From positions 744,001 to 808,000 of the forward strand of contig NZ_NBTM02000001.1 of assembly GCF_002083135.2 (NCBI RefSeq): 64,000 nt of DNA. Reading direction: 5' to 3'. The notes under the pieces were generated by a model, which did not search any database, was not told where the DNA came from, and saw nothing but the letters and a program-made list of their open reading frames with translations. This DNA comes from Aerococcus viridans (GTDB lineage: Bacteria > Bacillota > Bacilli > Lactobacillales > Aerococcaceae). Each line of letters starts with the position of its first letter. The stretch's first letter is position 1. The position numbers and the translations under genes were made by a program. This document shows, in pieces, positions 1-8,425 of the stretch.

Positions 1-2
1 AT

Positions 3-701
3 TTGTTGCGGGCTATTTACGCGGGTATATTCTTAACCCTGCCAACCGCTATTGGTGTCTTGGTTTGGGATGCCATTGCTGTAGACTACACGTCTTTAGG
101 TAAAATAAGCTACGCTTTGATATTTCCGCTAGGTTTAGCCATGATTATTTATTTGAACGGTGAGTTGGCTACTTCAAATATGATGTACCTTTTCGCAGGT
201 GCGCATCGCCGGAAATTATCTTGGTCAAAAGCATTAACCATTATCTTTATTTGCACATGCATGAACCTACTAGGGGCTGCTATTGTTGGTATACTCATTG
301 GGCATTCTAGTATCGCACATTATTTTAATGCTGATTCTGCGATCATGACCATGATTAATGCGAAATTGGATAAAGACATTTGGACCTTATTCATAGACGG
401 GATTCTCGCAAATATCTTCGTCAATATCACCATTATGGGGCAGATGAAAATGAAGGATGATTCCGCCCGCTTGCTATTTATCGTAGCTGTTATTTTCCTT
501 TTTGTTTATGGCGGATTTGAACATGTAATCGCGAATTTCTCGCTAATGAGTATCGCTTTCTTCTCAGGTAATGACATGGATATGATGGCCGTGTTGATTA
601 ATTGGATCTTCGCCTTTATGGGCAATCTAGTAGGTGGCGGTGTTATCATGGGGCTAGGGTATAGCTTCCTAAATAGTGAAGAAACAGGATATCTCGACTA
701 A
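3..701 (+). CDS. Formate/nitrite transporter (FNT) family channel, 5' end cut by window
   Basis: This is a multi-pass membrane protein of the FocA/NirC (FNT) type, which moves small monovalent anions such as formate, nitrite or hydrosulfide. The visible 232 residues hold about five hydrophobic segments. A GELATSNMMYLFAG stretch resembles the family's conserved G-x-L-x-T-x-N half-helix, and a glycine-rich N-x-x-GGG segment lies near the C-terminus. Family members are usually about 250-280 residues, so the first few dozen residues probably lie before the window; the TTG at the left edge is not a convincing start. The gene ends before a strong hairpin and has no partner here, so the substrate is open. 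Confidence 0.75.
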   Translation: MLRAIYAGIFLTLPTAIGVLVWDAIAVDYTSLGKISYALIFPLGLAMIIYLNGELATSNMMYLFAGAHRRKLSWSKALTIIFICTCMNLLGAAIVGILIGHSSIAHYFNADSAIMTMINAKLDKDIWTLFIDGILANIFVNITIMGQMKMKDDSARLLFIVAVIFLFVYGGFEHVIANFSLMSIAFFSGNDMDMMAVLINWIFAFMGNLVGGGVIMGLGYSFLNSEETGYLD

Positions 702-772
702 GTCCAGATGATGAGTTATCCAGAAAAGTATAAAGAATACCGCGCGATTTACATAGAACATCCTAAAAAAAT

Positions 773-817
773 AATAGACCAAGGGTTGCATCTGCTTTGA
801 TGTCTCCTTGGTCTATT
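773..817 (+). terminator. Rho-independent terminator after the FNT gene
   Basis: AATAGACCAAGG pairs perfectly with CCTTGGTCTATT across a 21-nt loop and is followed by a short T run. The inverted symmetry may also end manA on the other strand. Confidence 0.75.
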
Positions 818-862
818 TTTATGGTTCTTATTCGTTCAACAGGTTGAACAACCGCTAGCCAT

Positions 863-1813
863 TTATGCTTCTTCTGCTACCATCAAACTGAATTGGCCTG
901 TCAATGTAATTTCTCCTAGGCCACTTGGTAGGATAAAAGCATCTGCTGCTTTCACGTCCCAAGTCTTGTCGCCAACAGTGATTTGTCCTTGGCCGTCAAG
1001 AACTGTACACAATTGGTACTTGTCGGATAATTTGATGTGCAAGTTATCTTCGACAGTCCATTTTGCCACGGAGAAGTATTCATTGGTCCAAAATTCCTGG
1101 ATAGACCCGCCTGGTAATTCAGTGATGTGCCCATCCGCTAGGGTATCCTGGTGCGGGAAAGTGGTGACATCCGCTGACTGTTGGATGTGTAGGTCGCGTT
1201 CATTACCGTTTGCGTCCTTACGTCCGTAGTCATAAACCCGGTAGGTGGTGTTAGAACTTTGTTGGGTTTCGAGGATTAATACGCCACCACCGATAGCATG
1301 GATAGTCCCTGCTGGCACGGCGAAGAAATCACCGGCATGAACGGGCACTTTACGTAACAGTTGATCCCACTCGTTCTCTTCGACCATTTCTAAGAACTGT
1401 TGTTTATTTTGGGCATTGTGGCCGTAAATCAGATAGGCACCTGGATCAGCGTCCATAATATACCAACACTCCGTCTTCCCAAGGTCATTTTCATGGGCTA
1501 GTCCATATTCATCATCAGGGTGCACTTGGACGGACAAGTCTTCCTTGGCATCAATAATTTTGATTAATAATGGAAAACGGTCAGCCGCTTCTCCCAAGAA
1601 GATTTCTGGGTGTTTTTGGTACAAGTCAGATAGACTTAAGCCGGCAAGGGATTCAGGTGACGTCACGATAGATTGCCCATGTTCATGTCCTGAGATGACC
1701 CACGCTTCTCCCGTCTGGTCTGAAGGGATGTCTAGATTGAATTGACTGCGTAATTTTTGTCCACCCCAGATTTTTTCTTCTAGGTAGGCTTTTAAGAATA
1801 TGGGTTCTTGCAT
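863..1813 (-). CDS. manA: Mannose-6-phosphate isomerase, class I
   Basis: Interconverts mannose-6-phosphate and fructose-6-phosphate, feeding PTS-imported mannose into glycolysis. The cupin fold shows the zinc-site pattern QVHPDDEYG near residue 95 with a following Glu and His, then PAGTIHAIGGG and the ETQQSSNTTYRVYDYGR block typical of short Firmicutes enzymes. It has 316 residues, normal for this subtype. The ATG at 1813 is preferred over an upstream in-frame GTG because AAGGAG lies 8 nt before it; the GTG would leave only 2 nt. It is the last gene of the mannose PTS operon, just after the DUF956 gene. Confidence 0.95.
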   Translation of the reverse strand: MQEPIFLKAYLEEKIWGGQKLRSQFNLDIPSDQTGEAWVISGHEHGQSIVTSPESLAGLSLSDLYQKHPEIFLGEAADRFPLLIKIIDAKEDLSVQVHPDDEYGLAHENDLGKTECWYIMDADPGAYLIYGHNAQNKQQFLEMVEENEWDQLLRKVPVHAGDFFAVPAGTIHAIGGGVLILETQQSSNTTYRVYDYGRKDANGNERDLHIQQSADVTTFPHQDTLADGHITELPGGSIQEFWTNEYFSVAKWTVEDNLHIKLSDKYQLCTVLDGQGQITVGDKTWDVKAADAFILPSGLGEITLTGQFSLMVAEEA

Positions 1814-1818
1814 CGTCA

Positions 1819-2202
1819 CTACTCCTTGTCTTTCTTCCCTCGTTTAAAGGGGTTTTTGAATAAGTTAGCTAGGTTACTTTGTTGTGCGACGAATTTTTCT
1901 CGGGGCAGGTACTTGCGCATTGCCCGAAGACTATCTTTAGCTTCATCGACAACAAATTCCAGGAGTTGGCCTTCATCGGTTTCAAAATAGAAGCCGCGGA
2001 CGTAACGTCCTTTGAAGAACATTTGCACGCGGATGCGTGTAATGTTAACCCATGGAATTTGAATGAAGCCTGGTCCGTTCTCCTCGCGAAATTCAACACC
2101 CTCATCGCCCACCATCAGTAAGCCTGACTTAGGGTCGATAGGGTTGATCATCGCATTCGCTTTGGAGACGAACGTTACTTCTGTATTTAATTGAGCTGTC
2201 AT
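1819..2202 (-). CDS. manO: DUF956 family protein of the mannose PTS operon (ManO-like)
   Basis: A 127-residue soluble protein that begins right after the manN stop. DUF956 proteins sit almost always behind mannose-class PTS genes in Firmicutes and are called ManO in streptococci. The fold resembles a PH-like beta domain, but the biochemical role is not firmly known; a regulatory or assembly role is usually proposed. The mid-region IQIPWVNITRIRVQMFFKGRYVRGFYFETDEG is characteristic of the family in its first 20 residues. The product of the neighbouring manA shares the transcript. Confidence 0.85.
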   Translation of the reverse strand: MTAQLNTEVTFVSKANAMINPIDPKSGLLMVGDEGVEFREENGPGFIQIPWVNITRIRVQMFFKGRYVRGFYFETDEGQLLEFVVDEAKDSLRAMRKYLPREKFVAQQSNLANLFKNPFKRGKKDKE

Positions 2203-2203
2203 C

Positions 2204-3151
2204 TTAACCCATGATACCTAATACATAAAGCACGATACCGATCACAAAGATAGAGAAAATCAAGGTAGTTGCGCTCACTTTACGTTTTAATAGGTACATA
2301 CATGCTAATGTTAATAGTAATGGCATCATACCAGGTAATAATTGGTTGAATACATCACCTAATGTTGTTGCTGTTGTTGTATTTACTAATTGACCTGATG
2401 AAATTTGGTTAATCACATCACGGAAGCTGTCAGCTGTTACATTGCTGTTGTTAGCTGCTTCAACTAAACCATCAAAGTTTACAATAGCATCTTTTTGGTT
2501 TGTTACCTCAGAAATTACTCTTGGGAAATTCATTGTTGTCCAACGAGGTACCAATACCCCCATAACGAACATCCCTAGAATAGATGCCCCAACAGTGATT
2601 TTTTGAATGATACCACCAGACAAGTCTTTTGTGATTTCAGAACCTGCACGGTAACCTAATTCTTGTGTGTACCAAGTGAAGGCTACACGGATTAAGTTCC
2701 AAAGTACGAAGAATAAGATTGGTCCAATGATTGATTGGCTTAAAGCAAGCGATGCAGCGAAGGCACCGATTACTGGACGTAAAGTACCCCAGAAGATTGG
2801 GTCACCCACACCAGCAAGAGGACCCATCATCCCAACTTTAACCCCTTGGATAGCTTGGTCTTCAATGACTGTACCATTTGCTTTCTCTTCTTCCATGGCT
2901 AAGGTTACCCCTAAAATTGGTGCCTCAACGTATGGGTGAGAGTTGATGAATTCCAAGTGACGTTGTAAAGCTGCCGTACGGTCTTCTTTACTTGTATATA
3001 ATTTTTTGATTGCTGGGGCTAGTACATAAGCCCAACCAACGTTATGCATACGCTCGTAGTTCCATGAAGCTTGAACGAAAGTTAATCGCCAGTTTGCGAC
3101 CATCCGGTCTCGTTTTGATAATGTTACGCGGTTTGTTACTTCTTCAGTCAT
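2204..3151 (-). CDS. manN: PTS mannose/fructose/sorbose transporter subunit IID
   Basis: Membrane subunit IID of the mannose-class phosphotransferase system, which with IIC forms the sugar channel. The N-terminal half has the family block NVGWAYVLAPAIKKLY followed by GPLAGVGDPIFWGTLRPV, a near-invariant IID signature. Several hydrophobic segments and a short hydrophobic C-terminus follow. Length is 315 residues, normal. AGGAGG precedes the ATG. It follows manM by 12 nt and is part of the manL-manM-manN-manO-manA operon. Confidence 0.95.
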   Translation of the reverse strand: MTEEVTNRVTLSKRDRMVANWRLTFVQASWNYERMHNVGWAYVLAPAIKKLYTSKEDRTAALQRHLEFINSHPYVEAPILGVTLAMEEEKANGTVIEDQAIQGVKVGMMGPLAGVGDPIFWGTLRPVIGAFAASLALSQSIIGPILFFVLWNLIRVAFTWYTQELGYRAGSEITKDLSGGIIQKITVGASILGMFVMGVLVPRWTTMNFPRVISEVTNQKDAIVNFDGLVEAANNSNVTADSFRDVINQISSGQLVNTTTATTLGDVFNQLLPGMMPLLLTLACMYLLKRKVSATTLIFSIFVIGIVLYVLGIMG

Positions 3152-3163
3152 GTCTACCCCTCC

Positions 3164-3973
3164 TTAATAGTCTTCTAAAATGGCGTCTAACTGGGCATCA
3201 ACTGAACCTGAACCACCAGATCCTGAACCGCCACCGCCATTAAATTGTGGAGACAATTCAATGTAGATAAGTGCTAAGGCCAAACCGATAATACCCATTG
3301 CCACTAAGTTCAATTCTGTAACGGCTGCTAAAGCAAAACCGATAAAGAAGAATGGCCATGTTGTTTTGGTTGCCATCATATTGATAACCATTGCGTAACC
3401 TACAGCAACGATCATACCACCACCAACAGCTAGACCACCTGTGATCCAGTCTGGAATGGCTGCTAAAGCGCCTTGTACAGCTGAAGCTGGTAAAGCTAAT
3501 GTAGCGATTGCTGGAATCATTACACGTAAACCTTGAAGACCTAAAGCCATCATATTGGCAGATTCAACTCCACGAATAGAGCCTTTTTCTGCTTGAGCAT
3601 CCGCATAATGTGCCAAACCTACTGTCATTGTACGAACGAAGATTGTTAATACTTGACCAGCGATTGCTAAAGGCACTGCAATGGCGATACCTTCGTTTAC
3701 AGAAGCACCTTTAGTTAATACTAAGATACCAGCGATTACACCTGCTAAGGCAGCATCTGGTGCTTGCGCTGCCCCGATGTTCATCCAACCTAAAGCGATT
3801 AATTGTAATTGACCACCTAATAGTAGTCCTTCAGTTAAGTTTCCTGTTGCAAGACCAATTAATGTACAAACAATAATTGGTTGGTGTAATTGGAATGAGT
3901 CCAACACACTTTCAAAACCAGCGAATAATGCAATAACACAAATAGCTATAGCTGCAAAAATTGAAATATCCAT
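3164..3973 (-). CDS. manM: PTS mannose/fructose/sorbose transporter subunit IIC, with Gly/Ser-rich tail
   Basis: Membrane subunit IIC of the mannose-class PTS. Hydrophobic throughout, with the family block LGGQLQLIALGWMNIGAAQAPDAA and multiple membrane segments. The last 30 residues are unusual for their low complexity: a run of Gly and Ser (GGGGSGSGGSGS) links the final helix to a short acidic tail ending DAILEDY. Similar Gly-rich tails occur in some lactobacillar IIC proteins. GGGAGG lies ahead of the ATG. The transport partner is manN downstream. Confidence 0.95.
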   Translation of the reverse strand: MDISIFAAIAICVIALFAGFESVLDSFQLHQPIIVCTLIGLATGNLTEGLLLGGQLQLIALGWMNIGAAQAPDAALAGVIAGILVLTKGASVNEGIAIAVPLAIAGQVLTIFVRTMTVGLAHYADAQAEKGSIRGVESANMMALGLQGLRVMIPAIATLALPASAVQGALAAIPDWITGGLAVGGGMIVAVGYAMVINMMATKTTWPFFFIGFALAAVTELNLVAMGIIGLALALIYIELSPQFNGGGGSGSGGSGSVDAQLDAILEDY

Positions 3974-3992
3974 TTTTCTGTCGACCTCCCTT

Positions 3993-4985
3993 TTAAATCA
4001 AGTTATGATTTTTCAACAGTTTATCTAAGTTTTCGTCTGAGTCTGCTGGGACTTTACGTACGTCAAATTTAACCCCAAGGTCTTTTAATTTTTGTAAAGT
4101 AGCTACATCTTCCTCGTCTACTGACAATGATCTTGAAATCATTGTTTTCCCTTTAGAATGCGCCATTGAACCTAAGTTTACTTCCTTAATATCTACACCA
4201 GCTTCGATTGCTGCTAATACGTCTTGTGGAGTTTCAAATAATAATAATGCCTTTGTCTTACCAAAACGTGGGTCTTTATCAATTTCCGCTAATTTAGATA
4301 CTGGAATTGTGTTGGCACGAACACCTGTTGGCGCTGCTTGTTGAATCAATGATTTACGCATGTCATCTTGGGCAACCTTGTCCGATACAACGATAATACG
4401 GTTAGGGTTAACTGATTTTACCCAACCAGTGGCTACTTGACCGTGTAATAAACGGGTATCCACGCGTGCTAGGACATACTTAATCTTCCCATCACCTAAT
4501 ACAGTACCAGGTTTTAAGGTACCAACTTGTTCCTCTTCTTGACTACCTTCGCTAGCTGCAGCTGCTGGGGCGTCAATGCCTTCCCCAAGTGCTTCAGGTT
4601 TTACACGAATACCTGACACTTCTCTTGTCAAAATGTGTTTGGCAACATCCGCCACTTGGTCAGAACCAAATCGTTGACCCAAAGCTTCTAAGAGCATTGG
4701 TAGATTTAACCCACTTACAATTGCTGTGCGTTCTGGCATTTCTTCATGAATAGCATTGGCCTGGTTGAATGGTGAACCTCCCCACAAATCAACTAAAAAT
4801 AGAATTTGTAACGTGTCATCGAAAGATTCGACTGCTTCTAAAAGATGGGCACGTAAATCATCCGGTCCTTCTTCAGGCATAAAGGTCACTGCTTGCAGAT
4901 TTTCTTGTTCTCCGAAAATCATCTCAGCAGATTGTTTAATACCTTCAGCGAACTTACCGTGACTCGCTAAAATAATTCCTATCAT
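3993..4985 (-). CDS. manL: PTS mannose transporter fused subunits IIAB
   Basis: Cytoplasmic phosphoryl-transfer subunit of the mannose PTS. The IIA domain starts MIGIILASHGKFAEG, with His9 as the expected phosphorylation site; the IIB domain has RVDTRLLHGQVATGW, whose His receives phosphate from IIA. A flexible Ala/Glu-rich linker near residues 140-165 joins them. The start at 4985 follows a GGGAGG 9 nt away; an upstream extension of 11 residues lacks a suitable site. Final length is 330 residues, usual for ManL. It heads the operon and probably also takes part in carbon-source signalling, as in streptococci. Confidence 0.95.
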   Translation of the reverse strand: MIGIILASHGKFAEGIKQSAEMIFGEQENLQAVTFMPEEGPDDLRAHLLEAVESFDDTLQILFLVDLWGGSPFNQANAIHEEMPERTAIVSGLNLPMLLEALGQRFGSDQVADVAKHILTREVSGIRVKPEALGEGIDAPAAAASEGSQEEEQVGTLKPGTVLGDGKIKYVLARVDTRLLHGQVATGWVKSVNPNRIIVVSDKVAQDDMRKSLIQQAAPTGVRANTIPVSKLAEIDKDPRFGKTKALLLFETPQDVLAAIEAGVDIKEVNLGSMAHSKGKTMISRSLSVDEEDVATLQKLKDLGVKFDVRKVPADSDENLDKLLKNHNLI

Positions 4986-5429
4986 CCTATTAAACCTCCC
5001 TAAATAAAATTTGGACACTTGTATCCGGTTTCAAGTATATAAGTAAAATCTACCAAATACAATCACAAAATGCTTTGAAAACTAGCGGATTTTATCAAAA
5101 TCCGTCAATTCTTTGCAAAAGTTTGCATATGACTAAACTTTAAAATTATTAAATATACCCTTTCGCTAACAAAATGGTTTTAAATACTGTTAAATCAATG
5201 CTTCGCCTAACATATTATATAAGTTATTAAGATTGCAAAATTATCTTTAATCGAAAAATTAAAGTTTTCTCATATACATAAAAAACGCGTAAAATCAGAT
5301 TTTGTATAGATTCTGTACTTTGCATAAAATCAATTATTTGTATAAAATAATATTACATTTAACCAAAAAAGTCGTTTTATCCTCCAATGATGACAGGAAA
5401 TATGACACTGATCTTGACACACCGACGAC
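4986..5429. promoter_or_regulatory. AT-rich leader of the mannose PTS operon with an inverted repeat
   Basis: The gene-free stretch holds the promoter of the man operon. The clearest structure is CGGATTTT at 5086-5093 facing AAAATCCG at 5097-5104, an 8-bp perfect inverted repeat with a 3-nt spacer, about 100 nt upstream of manL. Its place fits an operator, but no consensus sigma-54 -24/-12 element or good cre site could be made out, so the regulator is unknown. The remaining sequence is AT-rich without a convincing gene. Confidence 0.4.
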
Positions 5430-6272
5430 CTATTCCGCTGACCAAACGTCTTCAATCGGCACTTGGACTTCTAATTTGGTGTCATCGAACTCTTCAGAGA
5501 TAAAGTCTTGAACTTCTTCAGAATGGTATAAATCAGACAATTTCTGTATGTTTTCATCGTCTTCGTTGCCTGCTGCAGTAGCAATCACATTGATCGTGCC
5601 ATTGGCATTCTCATCCAATTCCTCAACGAAAATAGCATCTTTCGTCACGTTTAGACCTGATTCTAGGGCGATAGTGTTGCCTATGACTGCAAGGTTTAAG
5701 TCCGGCAAGCTACGGGCTAATTGTAACTCGTCCACTTCAATAAATTCTAAATTCAAGGGATTGTCCGTGATGTCATCAATTGTACCTGAATTGGGGTTGA
5801 AATCATCAGCTAGGGTAATTAATCCGGCCCCTGCAAGGACAGCTAATTCGCGGGCCTGGCTCGCGCTGTTAGTTGAAATCCCTACTAAGTCGCCATCAGC
5901 TACCTGGTCAATGTCCGTATACTGGTCAGAATAAACCCCCATTGGTTCTCGGTAGGTAGTCGCGATTGGCACTAATTTGTTGTCAGAGTTTTCGTTGAAG
6001 GTATCCATGTAGCCTATATTTTGAAAGGCGTTGGCGTCTACTTCTCCTTCAGCCGTTGCCGTATTAGTTTGGACTCCGTCACCGTCAATTGAAATCACCT
6101 CAATATCAAGTCCCGCTTCAGCTGCGGCATCTGACTCTGCGATAAAGTCCCAGATTTCAACATCCGACCCACGCGAAGCCACGGAAACTTGCGCCAATTC
6201 ACCTGATCCACTATTGCCACATGCCCCTAGGAAAATGGTTGCCCCCGTTAATAACCACAAAGATTTCTTCAT
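5430..6272 (-). CDS. MetQ/NlpA-family substrate-binding lipoprotein, orphan
   Basis: Secreted lipoprotein that binds methionine or a related ligand for an ABC importer. Residues 1-18 form a lipoprotein signal ending in the lipobox LGAC. The mature part matches the NlpA pattern: SRGSDVEIWDFIAE early, GVQTN and DANAFQNIGYMDTFN, then LEFIEVDELQLARSLPDLNLAVIGN. Many Asp and Glu residues make it acidic. No MetN ATPase or MetI permease lies near, and no SAM riboswitch or T-box was found upstream, so it must work with a transporter encoded elsewhere. Methionine specificity is not proven. Confidence 0.85.
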   Translation of the reverse strand: MKKSLWLLTGATIFLGACGNSGSGELAQVSVASRGSDVEIWDFIAESDAAAEAGLDIEVISIDGDGVQTNTATAEGEVDANAFQNIGYMDTFNENSDNKLVPIATTYREPMGVYSDQYTDIDQVADGDLVGISTNSASQARELAVLAGAGLITLADDFNPNSGTIDDITDNPLNLEFIEVDELQLARSLPDLNLAVIGNTIALESGLNVTKDAIFVEELDENANGTINVIATAAGNEDDENIQKLSDLYHSEEVQDFISEEFDDTKLEVQVPIEDVWSAE

Positions 6273-6439
6273 TATATATTCCTCCTAATCGAGTCTATCT
6301 ATTATTCCCATCTTAACATGACATGTAAGACATTGACTGGAGGAGTAATCACTCAAGAATAATCGGAAAAAGCGATAACAGTTTGCACACTGGCTTTGAG
6401 AAAAAAAGCAGCATCATTTCGATTAAATTTGTGCAAACA

Positions 6440-6469
6440 AAAAGAGTAGAACCGAGGCCCTACCCTTTT
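6440..6469 (-). terminator. Terminator downstream of dapL
   Basis: AAAAGAGTAG pairs with CTACCCTTTT (one G-T pair). On the minus strand it is followed by a T run and lies 11 nt after the dapL stop. Confidence 0.7.
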
Positions 6470-6480
6470 CGATTATTTAA

Positions 6481-7701
6481 CTATTTGTTTAAAGCCTTAA
6501 TACGTTCAACAGCTTCTGCTGTTTTTTCATAGGTATTGAAGGCTGTTAATCGGAAGTAGCCGGCACCTGAAGGACCGAAACCAACACCTGGTGTCCCAAC
6601 GATTTGTGCATTTTCTAATAGGAAGTCAAAGAAGTCCCATGAGTCCATGCCTGCTGGTGTTTTCAACCAAACGTAAGGCGCGTTTACACCACCGAAAACT
6701 TCATAGCCAGCCTCTTCCAAACCTTCTTTAATCAGGATAGCATTGCGGCGGTAGTAAGCTAACATTTCTTCGATTTGTGCTTTACCTTCTTCAGAGTAAC
6801 TTGCTTCACCAGCACGTTGTACGATGTAAGGTGCACCGTTGAATTTCGTTGAAATACGACGTTTCCATAAGTCTAATAGGGATACGCCATCGATTTCTAA
6901 CTCTTGAGGGATAATCGTAGCCCCTAAACGCACACCAGTAAAGCCGGCACGTTTTGAGAATGAACGGATTTCAATAGCGCAAGTACGTGAACCTGGTAAT
7001 TCAAAGATTGAATGTGGCACGTCTTCTTCAGTAATGAATGACTCGTAAGCTGAGTCGAAGATTAAGATCGCATCATTTTCGTTAGCCCAGTCTACCCATT
7101 TTTGTAGGTCAGCGGTGTTTAAAGTTGTCCCTGTAGGGTTGTTAGGGTAGCAAAGGTATACTAAATCAACTGGCTCCTCAGGTAGCGCGGGTTTAAAGTC
7201 ATTTTCCGCAGTAGCTGATAAGTAAACTAAGTCCGACCATTTACCCGTTTCTTCGTTGTAGTCACCACCGCGACCAGCCATGATGTTTGAGTCGATGTAA
7301 ACTGGGTAAACAGGGTCACCAACAGCGATTTTGATGTCTGGGCCAAAGATTTCTTGAATGTTTGAAGAATCTGATTTCGCACCGTCAGAAATAACGATTT
7401 CATCCACTTTCACATCTGCACCACGAGCTGCAAAGTCATTTTTTTGGATGGCTTCACGTAAGAAGTCGTAACCGTGGTCTGGCGCATAACCTTTAAAAGT
7501 AGCGGCATCTGCTTGTTCGTCTACGGCCTTATGTAAGGCCTCGATGACTGCTGGTGCTAGCGGTAAAGTGACGTCCCCAACACCTAAACGAATCACGTTT
7601 TGGTCTGGATGTGCTTTTTCATAAGCCTCTTGGCGACGTTTTACTTCTGCGAATAAATAAGAGCCTGGTAATCGTTGATAATCTTTATTAATTTGGTTCA
7701 T
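6481..7701 (-). CDS. dapL: LL-diaminopimelate aminotransferase
   Basis: PLP-dependent fold-type I aminotransferase. LL-DAP aminotransferase converts tetrahydrodipicolinate and glutamate directly to LL-diaminopimelate, bypassing the succinylated or acetylated intermediates of lysine and peptidoglycan synthesis. The 406 residues show LGVGDVTLPL, YPNNPTGTTL, DSAYESFI and the PLP-lysine block SFSKRAGFTGVRLG, which together are typical of DapL rather than AspC. It is monocistronic between glnR and the MetQ-like gene. DapL is not the usual route in Lactobacillales, so its presence is notable. An assignment to another family I aminotransferase is possible but less likely. Confidence 0.85.
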   Translation of the reverse strand: MNQINKDYQRLPGSYLFAEVKRRQEAYEKAHPDQNVIRLGVGDVTLPLAPAVIEALHKAVDEQADAATFKGYAPDHGYDFLREAIQKNDFAARGADVKVDEIVISDGAKSDSSNIQEIFGPDIKIAVGDPVYPVYIDSNIMAGRGGDYNEETGKWSDLVYLSATAENDFKPALPEEPVDLVYLCYPNNPTGTTLNTADLQKWVDWANENDAILIFDSAYESFITEEDVPHSIFELPGSRTCAIEIRSFSKRAGFTGVRLGATIIPQELEIDGVSLLDLWKRRISTKFNGAPYIVQRAGEASYSEEGKAQIEEMLAYYRRNAILIKEGLEEAGYEVFGGVNAPYVWLKTPAGMDSWDFFDFLLENAQIVGTPGVGFGPSGAGYFRLTAFNTYEKTAEAVERIKALNK

Positions 7702-7803
7702 AGAAAATCTCCTCTACTAGATATGCTACTTTTTAGTTACTATACTGCTTTTTAGTCACTTTCATTTTTAAAGGTGTGAGAGCCGTAACGACTTTTGTCG
7801 CAA

Positions 7804-8178
7804 CTAGCGCAATGGATAGTCTTGATCGGCGCCAGCGTTTCTGAAACCACCTTGGTTCAAGATTTCATTATATAGAATGCGGCGAACATCTTCGTCGGTC
7901 AGCTGCTTGGTATCTGTCACTTTAGGCTGCGTATGTTGACGATTATATGTATTATAAATCGCTTGGATGCTCATACCCTCATTTAAATAATCTTTGATTT
8001 CTAATAATCGATCGACATCATTTAAGGAGTACATCCGGCGATTTGTTTCTGAACGCTTTGGTTTAATTAACTTCTGTTCTTCGTAGTAACGCACCTGTCT
8101 CGGTGTCAAATCTGTTAGCTGTACAACTGTCCCAATTGGGAAAACAGCTAGCGTACGGCGTAGCTCTTTTTCCTTCAT
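7804..8178 (-). CDS. glnR: MerR-family nitrogen regulator GlnR
   Basis: Repressor of glutamine synthetase and other nitrogen genes; active when bound by feedback-inhibited glutamine synthetase. The MerR winged helix is clear: LTDLTPRQVRYYEEQKLIKPKRSETNRRMYS then DVDRLLEIKDYL. The C-terminal tail, short and without a metal-binding Cys, is as in GlnR; length 124 is slightly below Bacillus GlnR. A perfect GlnR/TnrA box lies just upstream, indicating autoregulation. In most relatives glnR is followed by glnA; here dapL follows instead and no glnA is in the window. Confidence 0.9.
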   Translation of the reverse strand: MKEKELRRTLAVFPIGTVVQLTDLTPRQVRYYEEQKLIKPKRSETNRRMYSLNDVDRLLEIKDYLNEGMSIQAIYNTYNRQHTQPKVTDTKQLTDEDVRRILYNEILNQGGFRNAGADQDYPLR

Positions 8179-8220
8179 GTCAAGTCACCTTCATTCTTTT
8201 TTAATTGTATTTTAATCTCA

Positions 8221-8237
8221 TGTTATATTACTTGACA
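8221..8237. promoter_or_regulatory. GlnR/TnrA-type operator
   Basis: TGTTA-N7-TGACA matches the consensus TGTNA-N7-TNACA exactly. It begins 43 nt upstream of the glnR start and overlaps the likely glnR promoter. A second imperfect dyad (TTGAC facing GTCAA, 8232-8248) overlaps its right side. Confidence 0.8.
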
Positions 8238-8324
8238 TTTTAAGTCAATCATATTTTATTGAAATTCTGTAAGAATTCAGACAATTTTTTGTAAAAAAGA
8301 GGTGTCATTTCTAGATGAACTACC

Positions 8325-8353
8325 TTGTAAAGTGTATGGCCAGTCGCTATAAT
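8325..8353 (+). promoter_or_regulatory. Sigma-A promoter of the CDF transporter gene
   Basis: TTGTAA and TATAAT are separated by 17 nt and lie about 70 nt before the start codon. Confidence 0.7.
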
Positions 8354-8425
8354 GGAAAGAATTGCTTTTTTCTAGATTGGCAACTTTTACCCCTTATCGA
8401 TTCAATTTAAAGGAGCGGTTTTCAC

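Noticed and set aside
708-800. A 30-codon frame (MMSYPEKYKEYRAIYIEH...) right after the FNT gene
   Set aside because: No ribosome site and it runs into the terminator hairpin; most likely chance.
5019-5300. Possible cre and sigma-54 sites upstream of the mannose PTS operon
   Set aside because: Candidate strings near 5193 and 5281 miss key bases of the cre consensus and no TGGCAC-N5-TTGC element exists on the minus strand.
6273-6480. SAM riboswitch or T-box upstream of the MetQ-like gene
   Set aside because: No conserved S-box, SMK or T-box sequence could be found on the minus strand.
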